Assembly: GCA_948146395.1 (NCBI GenBank)
Contig: OX411544.1
Location: 40,655,419 to 40,719,418 of the forward strand
DNA: 64,000 nt
DNA from: Fragum whitleyi
Lineage: Eukaryota; Mollusca; Bivalvia; Cardiida; Cardiidae
Direction: 5' to 3'
Program-made: the position numbers and the translations under genes
Shown: one piece after another, positions 54,476 to 64,000 of the stretch
Numbering within the stretch: position 1 is the stretch's first letter
Layout of the letters: each line of letters begins with the position of its first letter
Notes under the pieces: model-generated
What the model saw: only the letters and a program-made list of their open reading frames with translations
Databases searched by the model: none
Told to the model about the DNA's origin: nothing

Positions 54476-56076
54476 ATTATAATATACTACTGTATAACAG
54501 CGACGGTTCTTAGAATCGGTTTTGCCATTGATAGTTTGGTAATTGTCAATTTGATAAGTGCTATTGTTTTTCAGTTAAGGTGCCTTCTGAATCCCACGGG
54601 CAACCTTATTGATTTTAATTTATGCATGTATTATTTTTTTGCCCAAGTTGGGCTTTGGGGCTAGCCAGTGTATTTGCTTTGGGCAGCCCATTGTAACATT
54701 GAAGTTTTGACTGAATGCGATTTGTTTAGCCAAGCGGTTTGTAAACATCAACACCAAGGAACCGAAACAAATTATTGTTGTCACCAGGTAGTTATAACAT
54801 ATAAGTTGTCGGTGTGACAATTCCTAGTCATCTCCCAGATATGATTATAGTTATTGGCTTGAGTTTGGGCATGTATATTCTTTGTCACAGGGTCAAGGGT
54901 TATGAAAATGCAGCCAGAGGCCGATGAGGCTTGTCTTACAAATGATAGCTTACCAGTAGTACATAAAGATAGGTATTATTGCCTAAAAGTTACAATTGCC
55001 CATTGATGATATTCCTTGCATTGCTTCTAAATGGAAATTATTAGGTAAGAATCTGATAGTAGGCTTTAGGCATTGATATACTTAAAGGTATTTCCTATTC
55101 AGCACTGGTAATCTCTGAGCTTTCATGCAATTTTTTTAATTTGAATTGTCTGACCATTTTGTTTCCTTGGTAAACTACTCGTGTCTTAAAAGATTTAACA
55201 TGAGTATGTTGACACGAACTTAAACAAGTAAGCGTGATGCTTTTAATTTGAAATACGCTTATTTAAAAAATGTGTTCGGATTTTGTTTAAACCAGCGGAT
55301 GTATTGTTGAGTAATCTCCCCCACTGACACACGTCTTTATTCGCTTATTCGCTATTATATCGTGAACAAATCCATACATAACGGGTCCTCCTGCACAATG
55401 GCTTATTCGTGGCGTTTCAAGTTAGCTAAAGAAGCAAGCTTGATTTGAATAGATCAAGGTGATGGACTTAATCTCGTATTATGCACTAATATGATTTATA
55501 TTGACTTGCAAATCGCCATAAATGACGTGTGAATAAAAATCGACAACTTGCATTATATATCTTTTGTTAATTTTCACTCAAAAACTTGGCGCATGAGATT
55601 ATTTGGGAAAATAAATGCATTTTTTGTCTTATTTAGCAAACGAGTACTTATTGATTGACTAGTTAGAAATTAAGGGAACATAGAAACCTTGTCCGTTCTA
55701 ACATTTTTTTATATTGTTGAGGAATTAAAATATATTTTGTAGGTATTTTTAAGATTTAAGTTCATTGTGGTACAATTTCGTGTTTAATGACCGATTGCTT
55801 GTTTGCAGCGTTTGTAAGTTAGTGAAGCTAATCATCCCGCGAAAGATGCTTGTAAATTTAAACGCGCGAAAGCATTTCCTAGTTTACAACAAATTGTAAT
55901 AAGTACCGAGATATTGAACCTAGGATAAAACAGGCAGAAACAACCCAATAAGTGTTGGCTAGGACATGTTCGTATGAAAGACTAGCAACACCTTAAGCAT
56001 CCAAGTCCTGAGATCTGTCCAAGGTTCAGGAAAATTGGCGTCTGCAAGCGCCGCAGGAGTGGTACCCTCCATTACA
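54476..56076. other. Long unassigned AT-rich block
   Basis: No repeat shared with the window and no convincing exon on either strand. 'ttgcccaagttgggctttgg' (54640) is a small palindrome. Confidence 0.3.
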
Positions 56077-56519
56077 TACAGTAAACAACATCGTGAAATT
56101 GACAAGGTGAATGATTATGGAATGATTAAGGAATGAAATTGAATGAGTGTATGGAGCGAGTTTTGAGTGAATTCAATGGGAGGTATTCCAGTATTGCAAA
56201 TTTTGTTCAGGATGAACAAAATTAGCAATAATGATTACCTCCCTTTAAGAAAATATGCATACAAGTTCAATAGATAGATTCTTATTTCTTCAAGGACCTA
56301 TCAAACGCTTACAATTTCAATTTATTAAATGATGTCCCGATTTTTTTCCCCGGCTATTTTCATTTTGAACGAAGTTGTTGTTATATGTTTTTCAGTGAGT
56401 TTGGAGCGATTTTGAATGGTTTGAGTGAGTGTCTGGAATGAATGAATGGAGCGCTGAGTGAGCGATTTAGAATGGGTTTGATTGAGTTAAATGTCAATTT
56501 GACGATGTAATTAACTGTA
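56077..56519 (+). mobile_element. MITE family M (copy 3), uninterrupted
   Basis: tacagtaaacaacatcgtga at the left and the complement of gtcaatttgacgatgtaa + ttaactgta at the right. Interior palindrome 'gcaaattttgttc / gaacaaaattagc'. Serves as the reference for the M1/P nesting. Confidence 0.88.
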
Positions 56520-56788
56520 GCGAAGCATATCTAAGTATCTAAGTATCTATCGAGTGAAGATTGAAGCGTTCGCGATCATACTGTTATTCTGAACCAATGA
56601 GGGTACTGGCAGCTTTCAATATGAACAGTTTTCTAGCAAGTTGTCCTGAACCTACTGCCAACCTTTTCCAAAGCGACAGGTCATAAGGTAATACAAATTT
56701 CTCAACTAAATCTTATCTACATCTAGTTTTAATCGAGTAAATAAAATAAATCAAGGATCTATTTAAGATATGATTGAAATCACAAATA
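56520..56788. other. Unassigned sequence
   Basis: Nothing recognised apart from 'agtatctaagtatcta' at 56531. Confidence 0.3.
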
Positions 56789-56800
56789 CCAATTATTTTC

Positions 56801-57067
56801 GTCGCCGTCATAGCGCAGTTGGTAGCGCGTCGGACTGTCAATCTAAATGTCCCGGGTTCGATCCTCGACGGCGGCATACATTCTTTCCGACTATTTATCT
56901 TTCACAAATGGGTTGATAATCGTAGACCTATGTGAAATAACAGCTGGAGGCTAGGAATGTGGTTTTACTGGTGAGGGATATATAAGGAAACTATCGTTAG
57001 GTGCTCCAGCCGCGCGATATAACTGAAAAATGTTGAAAGCGGCGTTAAACTCCATTCAATCAATCAA
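56801..57067 (+). mobile_element. tRNA-SINE, full length
   Basis: Complete head: A-box 'catagcgcagttggtagcgc', loop actGTCaat, B-box gggttcgatcctc, 'gacggcggca'. Body and tail 'ccattcaatcaatcaa' follow. Imperfect 12-bp duplication ccaattattttc / ccaatacttttc (56789-56800, 57068-57079). Confidence 0.93.
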
Positions 57068-57079
57068 CCAATACTTTTC

Positions 57080-57265
57080 ATAATAGATATCGTGCATGTT
57101 CGTCAGATTGTACGATGTAGAAAGGGCCCCAAAGAGGTCAACTTTCAATTTCGAAAAGCAGTCGGCAACGTTCTACATATAATTTGCCATTCGGAACACC
57201 GCTCGGACATTTCCGTAAACTGGAAAGTACCTCGGACGTAAGTGTAGTAATTTTTGGTCAATTAT
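57080..57265. other. Unassigned sequence
   Basis: 57180-57240 has 'acatttccgtaaactgg', also found in complement near 18035. Otherwise unrecognised. Confidence 0.3.
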
Positions 57266-57984
57266 TAGGTATCGAAAGATCGGGGGCATATTGTTTTACC
57301 GTTGTCCGTTTGTCTATCCGTCCGTCCGTCTGTCTGTCTGTTTGCAAAATTTAACCAAAAAACTTTGCATTGCCAATATCTTCAAGCCTATTCAAGATAC
57401 AAGGCTCATATTTGGCATGATGATAGCTCTCAATGATCCGCATCCGCTGGTACCAAAGTCAAGGTCATGTGACAAGGTCAAGGTCATCTATCAAGGTCAA
57501 ATAACTAAAAAACTAAACTAAAAAACTTGATATTGCCAATATCTTCAAGCCTATTCAAGATTTAAGGCTCGTAATTGGCATGATGGTAGATCTTAATGAT
57601 CCGCATCCGCTGGTTCCAAAGTCAAGGTCATTTGACAAGGTCAAGGTCATCTATCAAGTAAAATTTCTCAAAAACTTAACCTGGAAACTTAACATTGCCA
57701 ATGTGCTCAAGCCTATTCAAGATACAAGGCTCATATTTGGCATGATGATAGATCTCAATGATTCGCATCTGCTGGTTCTTAAGTCAAGGTCATCTGTCAA
57801 GGTCAAATAACTCAAAAACTTAACCAAAAAACTTAAATTGTTCAGTTTATTGAAGCTTACTATAGAGACCCTGTCTCATAATTGGCATGATGAAAGATAT
57901 GAGTGATGTATCAAGGTCAAGGTCATGCTAAAAGGTCAAGGTCATCTGTCAAGGTCAAACTTTGAAAAAAATGATGTTACGGGA

Positions 57985-58014
<30 letters not shown>
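57266..58014 (+). mobile_element. HINE-like element, family F (copy 2)
   Basis: The 5' arm is partly lost ('atcgaaagatcgggggcata'); tract 'ccgtccgtccgtctgtctgt'; four core units with 'ttcaagcctattcaagatac', 'atttggcatgatgatag' and repeated TCAAGGTCA; third arm TACGGGAGCAT (57978-57988), hairpin GTGTTT/AAACAC (57991-58005), CATCTTGTTTT. Confidence 0.85.
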
Positions 58015-58016
<2 letters not shown>

Positions 58017-58024
58017 TTTTTTTT

Positions 58025-59155
58025 CAGTCTGCTAGGCTGCCAACTTCACTCAGCTGGGCTGCTAGACTGCCAACTTCATATTTCTTGCAGTTTAGCAGCG
58101 TAGCATCCTAAAATGATATCTTCCGTGTTTTTCTAAGTTTTAAGTTCTCATTAAGGATCCGATCCGGAACAAATCTTCTTCACTAAAAATTCAGTTTTTA
58201 CGGTTTGAACAAACTCCTCGTGTATTATGCGAGTGTAATATGAAAAAAATTGTTTATTATTTTTTTTAGTCTGCTAGGCTGCCAACTTCACTGCGGTAGG
58301 TTGCCAGACTGCATACTTCACATTTCCAGCAGTGTAGCAGCTTAGGATTCTTAAATGACCCGACGGCGGCACTCATTCTTTCCGACTTTTTGTCTCTCAC
58401 CAACGGTTGATAACCGTAGACCTATTTGAGATATCGGCTGGAGGCTAGTAAAAGATGAGGTGGTTGTACTGGTGAGAGAAATACCAGGAAACCATTGTTA
58501 GGTGCTCCAGTCGCCGGGATATAACTGAAAAATTGTTAAAAGCAGCGTTAACCTCCATTCAATCAATCAATCTAAAATGACCACGTTCGTATTTTTCAAA
58601 GTCTTAAATTCTTATTATTGTAAGGACCAGATTGGTATTTTCAGAGCAATTTTCGGGACATGTTTGTCGGAAAAGTCGAAGAAATCGAGACATCCGGAAC
58701 AAATCTACTTTCAAAAGAAAAAAACAGTTTTTACGGTCTGAACTAACTTCTCGTTTATTATGCTAGTGTCAGATATCAATAATTTTTTATTTTTTTTTCA
58801 TTCTGCTAGGCTGCCAACTTCACTCTGCTAGGCTGCCAGACTGCTAACTTCACATTTCCATCAGTCTAGCAGCGTATCATCCTATATGACCACTATCGTT
58901 TTATTTCAAAGTTCTCTTCTTTGTAAGGACTAGATTGATGTGTTCAGAGCAATTTTCGGGACATTTTAATCGGAAAAGTTGAAGAAATTGAGATATCCGG
59001 AGCACATCTACTTTTACTAGAAATTCATTTTTCACGGTTTAAACTGATTTTTCGTGTATAACTAGAGTGTCAGATATCAATAATTTGGTTATATGTTTTT
59101 TAGTCTGCTAGGCTGCCAACTTCACTCTGCTAGGCGGCTGTGCTGCCAACTTCAC
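58025..59155 (+). repeat. Tandem array of 'ctgctaggctgccaacttca' units
   Basis: Units start near 58025, 58266, 58800 and 59103. Each has two to three CTGCTAGGCTGCCAACTTCA words, 'agcagcgtagcatcctaaaa', 'gagcaattttcgggaca', 'ccggaacaaatct' and 'tttttacggt(t/c)tgaac'. Spacing is about 240-325 bp after removing the SINE. No frame. Confidence 0.8.
58361..58574 (+). mobile_element. tRNA-SINE in the tandem array, 8-bp duplication
   Basis: Starts 'cgacggcggcactcattctt' (end of the head), full body, tail 'ccattcaatcaatcaatct'. AAATGACC at 58353-58360 and 58575-58582. Confidence 0.9.
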
Positions 59156-59159
59156 GGAC

Positions 59160-59560
59160 CAATGCCGGAATCCGATCTCAAAGATTATTGAATCGGTCGA
59201 TGCCCTACCTTGATCAGTCGCCGGCTTGTCATCGATTTTGTAACAGATTCGAATCTCTAAGTGTCGGACAAAAACCCCAAGGGACAATAGCCCCCTAGGG
59301 CAAAGCCCCAGCTTTTGTCTTGAGGGTGGGGTGTTGTCCCAAGGGGCTTTTGTCCAAGGGGGCCGGAACCCGATCTAAAAAAATATTGAATCGGTCGATG
59401 CCCTGCCTTGATCAGTCGCCGGCTTGTCATCGATTTTGTAACAGATTCGAATCTCTAAGTGCAGGACAAAAGCCCCAAGGGACAATAGCCCCCTAGGGCA
59501 AAGCCTCGGCTTTTGTCCTGCGGGTGGTGGGTGTTGTACCAAGGGGCTTTTGTCCAAGGA
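59160..59560 (+). repeat. 198-bp duplication containing a 22-bp palindrome
   Basis: 'gattattgaatcggtcgatg'-like, 'cagtcgccggcttgtcatcg' and 'gggacaatagccccctaggg' occur twice, 198 bp apart. Within each, 'ggacaaaagccccaagggac' faces 'gtcccaaggggcttttgtcc' as an inverted repeat with a C/G-rich loop. Confidence 0.82.
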
Positions 59561-59628
59561 GGCTTTTGTTCGCACCCCGCAATCTCGTCGCAGAACCTGG
59601 TTCTTCTAACCATGACTTCACTTTTCAA

Positions 59629-59822
59629 TCATAACGTTTCATCTAAGCAACCACTTGTCCATCCTCAAGTTCTAAGACTATCATTGCCCATTGTGTAAAA
59701 CAAATGAGGCCTATCACAATGACTTTTGACAAGTGTCCGACGGTTTGGTTAGCCGGCTTACGAACCCACGAACGCGAGTTTGGGAGTAAGACAAATTACC
59801 AACAGAGCTAATGAACTCGCGG
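59629..59822 (-). mobile_element. Second tRNA-SINE type (copy B)
   Basis: The reverse complement has 'tagctctgttggtaatttgt' (A-box-like) and 'gtgggttcgtaagccgg' (B-box-like), then 'caaaagtcattgtgatagg', 'ctcatttgt' and 'gaggatggacaagtgg'. Intact at the site where copy A carries MITE N. Confidence 0.66.
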
Positions 59823-59829
59823 CTTGACG

Positions 59830-62150
59830 TTTTTAGCTCTACTGGACTCAATCCAGCGGAGCTATTGTCATGGTCTGGTGTCCGCCATGAGTGCATGGGT
59901 CCGTCCGTCCATCTTTTAACTTTTTCTCTAAACATCTTCTTCTCTGAAACCACTGGGCTAATTTCAATGAAACTTTACCAGAATGTTCCTTGGGTGACCC
60001 TTTTCAAAAATTGTTCATGAAAATTTGATTGGCCTATAAATATGGCTGTGGCAGGGCGGGGCTTATTTTGAGCCCAAAATCTTTGAACAACGTATCATCC
60101 TGAACCACTGGGCCAATTTCAATGAAACTTTACCAGAATGTTCCTTTGGTTGGCCTTTTCAAAAATTGTTCATGAAAATTTGATTGGCCCATAAATATAG
60201 GCGTGGCAGGTAGGGGCTTTTTTTGAGCCCGAAATCTTTGAACAACATCTACTCCTGAACAACTGGGCCAATTTCAATGTAACTTTACCAGAATGTTCCT
60301 TGGGTGACCCTTTTCTAAAATTCATGAAAATTTGATTGGCTATAAATATGGCTGTGGAAGGGCAGGGCTTATTTTGAGCCCAAAATCATTGAAAAACATA
60401 TCCTCCTGAACCACTGGGCCAATTTCAATGAAACTTTACCAGAATGCTCCTTGTGTTGCCCTTTTCAAAAATTGTTCATGAAAATTTGATTGGCTATAAA
60501 AAGGCTGTGGAAGGGCGGGGCTCATTTTGAGCCCAAAATCATTGAACAACATATCCTCCTGAACAACTGGGCCAATTTCAATGAAACTTTACCAGAATGC
60601 TCCTTGGGTTGCCCTTTTCAAAAATTGTTCATGAAAATTTGATTGGCCCATAAATATAGGCGTGGCAGGGCGGGGCTTTTTTTTTGAGCCCGAAATCTTT
60701 GATTAACATCTACTCCTGAACCACAGGGCCGATTTCAATGCAACTTTACCGGAATGTTCCTTGGGTGACCCTTTTCTAAAATTGTTCATGAAAATTTGAT
60801 TGGCTATAAATATGGCTGTGGAAGGGCAGGGCTTATTTTGAGCCCAAAATCATTGAATAACATATCCTCCTGAACCACTGGGCCAATTTCAATGAAACTT
60901 TACCAGAATGCTCCTTGGGTTGCCTTTTCAAAAATTGTTCATGAAAATTTGATTGGCCCATAAATATGGGTGTGGCAGGGCGGGGCTTTTTTTGAGCCCG
61001 AAATCTTTGAACAACATCTACTCCTGAACCACAGGGCCGATTTCAATGAAACTTTACCAGAATGTTCCTAGGGTGACCCTTTTCAAAAATTTTTCATGAA
61101 TTGGCCCATAAATATAGGCGTGGCAGGAGGGGGCTTAACTTGAGCCCGAATTTTTTTAATTACATATACTCCTAAGCCTCTGAGATATCTATGAAACTTT
61201 ACCAGAATGTTCCTTGGACGGCCCTTTTCAAATGTTCGGCCGCCGTCATAGTGCAGTTGGATAGTGCGTCGGACTGTCAATCTAGAGGTCCCGGGTTCGA
61301 TCCCCGACGGCGGCACTCATTTATTCCGACTAGTTGTCTCACCAATGGGTTGATAATCGTAGACCTATGCGAGATAGCAGCTGGAGGCTAGAAAAGGATG
61401 AGATAATTGTACTGGTGAGAGAAATACCAGGAATCCATTGTTAGGTGCCCAAGCCGCGGCTCTATAACTGAAAAAATGTTGAAAGCGGCGTAAAACTCAA
61501 TTCAATAAATCAGTTTTCAAATATTGTTCATGAAATTTTGATTGGCAAATTGAATTGGGCGTGGCAGGGCGGAGCTTATTTTGAGGCCGAAATCCTTGAA
61601 CAACATCTCCTGAACCACTGGGCCAATTTCATTGAAACTTTACCTGGATATTCCTTGGGTGCCCCTTTTTAAAAATTGTTCATGAAAAATTGATAGGCCC
61701 ATAAATATAGGCGTGGCAGGGCGGGGCTTATTTTGAGCCCAAAATCTTTGAACAATATCTTCTCCTAAACCTGGGCTAATTTCAATGAAACTTTACCCAG
61801 AATGTTCCTTAGGTGACCCTTTTCAACAATTGTTCATGAAATTTTGTTTGGCCCATAAATATGGGCGCGGCAGGGCGGGGCTTATTTAGAGCCCGAAATC
61901 TTTGAAAGTTATCTCCTGAACCACTGGGCCAATTTCATTGATACTTTACCAGAATGTTCCTCTGATGAACGTTTTTAAAAAATTGTTCGCAAAATTGTGT
62001 TTGGCCCATAAATATGGGCGTGGCAGGTTGGGGCTTGAGTTCCTTCTGAATGATGGTGACTTGTATTACCTTCTATTTTCACTATCTCACTTTCAAATTT
62101 TGATATGTTGGAACCACTGGAGCCATACAGGCCCTCGGGGCCTCTTGTTT
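59830..62150 (+). mobile_element. HINE-like element, family B (copy 4), long
   Basis: AGCTCTACTGGactcaaTCCAGcGGAGCT hairpin, 'gggtccgtccgtccatc' tract, about 13 core units of 140-160 bp ('ttaccagaatgttccttggg', 'gggcgtggcagggcggggct'), third-arm region GAACCACTGGAGCC (62111-62124), hairpin AGGCCC/GGGCCT (62129-62143), CTCTTGTTTT. A SINE is inserted at 61234. Units are more diverged than in copy 2. Confidence 0.88.
61234..61513 (+). mobile_element. tRNA-SINE, full length, in HINE B4
   Basis: Head from 61239 (gccgccgtcatagtgcagtt) with GTC in the loop and B-box gggttcgatcccc; body; tail 'caattcaataaatcag'. TTTTCAAAT at 61225-61233 and 61514-61522. Confidence 0.93.
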
Positions 62151-62421
62151 TTAGATAAGCATACAAAAGTAATGTGGAGCCGAAAGAAGTAGGTCGCGAA
62201 AAAGTTTGTCAAATGTCAGAGAGTACTTTGCTGGGTTCAAAAGAAAATGGAACATCATGACAGAAGATGAATGGAACAAAAATTGTCATGCTACCAGAGT
62301 GTGCTACGTGTGGTCATCTGTGATAGAGGATTGTCTCCGGAAGATGTTTCATCTCTGTGGTACATTTGTTTCACTCGTCGAAAAAAAAACAGCCTTCATA
62401 AATGCTTGTGCCATTGGTGTT
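62151..62421. other. Unassigned sequence, open on the + strand
   Basis: A + strand frame runs from 62206 across the M4 boundary; the part before it has WNIMTEDEWNKNCHATRVCY, which is not repeat-derived here. No acceptor or donor is convincing. Possible degraded exon. Confidence 0.25.
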
Positions 62422-62850
62422 ATAATTAAAAACATAGTGAAATTGACACTTATTCTGATCAATACCATTCTTAAACGCTCACTTAACGCTCCATTCATTC
62501 ATTGCAAACACTCAATCAAATCGATTTAAAACGCTCCAAATTTTAGAAAACATTTCGAAATCGGCTAAAACAATCAACATTTAAATCAAATCGATCAAAT
62601 TATTCTGCGATGATATTTGATGGTGTTGATTTTAAAGTGTCTTGAAGACACACAAATTGAAAATAACGTATACTTTGTTGAAGGGTGGTTATAAATATGG
62701 CTTATTTTCTTCATCTTGAACAATATCAGCGATAGAAATTAACCTCCCTTTAATTTCACTCAAACCTCGCTCCTCGTGCTCATTCAATTTAATTTCAAAA
62801 TTATTCCAAAGTTATTTATCTTGTCAATTTCACGATGTTCTTAACTGTAA
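62422..62850 (-). mobile_element. MITE family M (copy 4)
   Basis: Left end 'aaaacatagtgaaattgaca', right 'gtcaatttcacgatgttctt' + aactgtaa. The interior order is reversed relative to copy 3 (cgctcc...cattcatt first). Confidence 0.85.
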
Positions 62851-63014
62851 TAATGAATGAAAATGTATGATCGATTCAATATGACCATGGCGAATGAAAG
62901 GTATCAATCAGTTCACGGTTACAAAATCGCCAAACTCGAAACCGTTCACGGTTTAGAGGGTTAATCTGAAGAAGCCAAACGAGTGCATGTTTCTTGAATT
63001 TCCTTCATCACTGC

Positions 63015-63420
63015 TACAGTTAAAAACACCATGAAATTGACAATCATTCCGATCAAAATCATTCAAAATCATTGACTCAGCGCTCCATTTATTCATTTTA
63101 AGCACTCACTCAAACAATCAAAAACGCTCAAAAATCATTCAAAAGATTTAAGATCAACAACGGATTTTAAATTAAATGTAGATAGAAAAAAAATCGCGAT
63201 TTCCCTGACCTAATTGAAGAAGTATGAAGCTATTCATTGAACTTGTATTCAAATTTTATTAAAGGGACGTTATGAATATAGCTGATTTTGTCCATCCTGG
63301 ACAAAACTAGAAATATTGGATTACCTCCCTTTAATCTCACTCAAAACTAGCTCCACGCACCCATTCAATTTCATCCCAAATTCATTCATTTCGTCAATTT
63401 CACGATGTTCTTAACTGTAA
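63015..63420 (-). mobile_element. MITE family M (copy 5)
   Basis: tacagttaaaaacaccatga at the left; gtcaatttcacgatgttctt + aactgtaa at the right; same interior order as copy 4. Confidence 0.87.
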
Positions 63421-63457
63421 TTACGAAAATGTTACTAGAGTTTCTTTTAACACGACC

Positions 63458-63851
63458 GCAGTTAAAAACATCACGAAATGAACAATCATTCCAATCAAAA
63501 TCATTCACTCACCGCTCCATTCATTCATTTCTAACAATCCCTTAAAAGCATTAAAAAAAGCTCGAAAATCATTAAAAAATATAAAATCAACAACAGATAT
63601 TTAATCAAATATAGACAGATAAAATATCAATTTCCCTGACATTATTTAACAAGTAGGAAGCTTTTCATTGAACTTGTATGCGAATTTTATTAAAGTGAGG
63701 TAATGAATATGGCTAATTTTGTTCATCTTGAACAAAATTAGAAATAATTGATTACCTCCCTTTAATTTCACTCAAAACTCGCTCCACACACTCACTCAAT
63801 TTCATTCCAAAACCATTCATTTAGTCAATTTCACGATGTTCTTAACTGTAA
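63458..63851 (-). mobile_element. MITE family M (copy 6)
   Basis: gcagttaaaaacatcacgaa at the left; right end as copies 4 and 5; palindrome 'gctaattttgttc / gaacaaaatta' inside. Confidence 0.87.
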
Positions 63852-64000
63852 TAAAAATGAAAATGTATGATCGATTCAGTATGTCCATGGCCAAATAAAG
63901 GAGCTCAGTTCACGGTTACACATTCGCCAAACTCGAAAACGTTCACGGTTTATAGGATTAATCTGAAGAAGCCAAACGAGTGCATTTAACTCGAATTTCC

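Larger units (their letters stand above)
62853..64000 (+). repeat. 1000-bp tandem duplication at the right edge
   Basis: 'aaatgtatgatcgattca', 'cagttcacggttaca', 'tcgccaaactcgaaa', 'cgttcacggttta', 'ctgaagaagccaaacgagtg' occur at 62861-63003 and again at 63861-64000, exactly 1000 bp apart. Each copy follows the right end of an M element. Confidence 0.87.

Noticed and set aside
57291..57810. Two 76-codon frames repeating 'TRLIFGMMIDLNDPHPLVPK'-like peptides
   Set aside because: They are translations of HINE F core units; each begins in the GTCY tract or mid-unit, and frames are not kept between copies.

Overview
The window reads as AT-rich nuclear DNA from an invertebrate, most likely a bivalve mollusc. 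The evidence is eukaryotic splice signals, the absence of any long open frame, dense tRNA-derived SINEs of a type familiar from clam genomes, and many short non-coding elements built around (GTCY)n microsatellites, like the bivalve 'pearl' and Drosophila DINE-1/INE-1 families. The organism call is inference; no species marker gene is present.

Host coding content is very small. The left edge (116-2221, + strand) holds the last three exons of an unidentified gene, joined by phase-2 introns and ending in a stop codon. Three isolated exon-like segments (6749-6866, 10760-10849, 29140-29230) have plausible splice sites but no recognised product. The rest is transposon-derived or unrecognised.

Main families, with the letters used below. 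(1) HINE-like elements (Helentron-associated type; families A-I): a 5' hairpin, usually a (GTCY)n tract, a tandem core, a sub-terminal inverted repeat and a 3' hairpin followed by CTTGTTT, lying in T runs. (2) tRNA-headed SINEs, about 20 copies or fragments on both strands, many with 8-14 bp target-site duplications, plus three other tRNA-like SINE types. (3) TIR elements: M (TIR around CATCGTGAAATTGACA), P (TIR TAGTCCGTTTGACTTCTATA, TA duplication), N (GGCGTA ends), L, a hAT-like CAGGGGTGTGG family, foldback family K, and several single copies. (4) Two decayed Tc1/mariner (DD34E) transposase copies in opposite orientation, plus a detached Tc1 5' end. (5) Tandem arrays: a degenerate array of 'tagtaactacagc' units over 20440-25672, a 155-bp array with a 620-bp higher-order period at 40.8-42.6 kb, a (GTAT)n/(GT)n microsatellite, a 'CTGCTAGGCTGCC' array, a 198-bp palindromic duplication, and a 1000-bp tandem duplication at the right edge.

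Region by region: 0-2.2 kb gene tail; 2.7-10.5 kb HINE-like elements and SINEs; 10.5-20 kb MITEs, SINEs and a 583-bp CpG-rich TIR element made of CCGTACGG-type words; 20.4-25.7 kb degenerate satellite filled with nested MITEs; 26.2-33 kb microsatellite and the Tc1 pair; 33-43.7 kb composite block (L with HINE E, about 2.1 kb of unrecognised DNA, a TIR element, P copy 2 carrying HINE B2); 43.9-53 kb HINE C, B, G, D and F copies with MITEs and SINEs; 53-64 kb SINEs, M copies, tandem arrays and HINE B4.

The most interesting result is internal. Two P copies act as reciprocal empty sites for two different HINE-like families. They show insertion into oligo-T without target duplication, and all HINE families keep one structural plan (5' arm, its hairpin partner, and a third complementary arm near the 3' end) on unrelated sequences.
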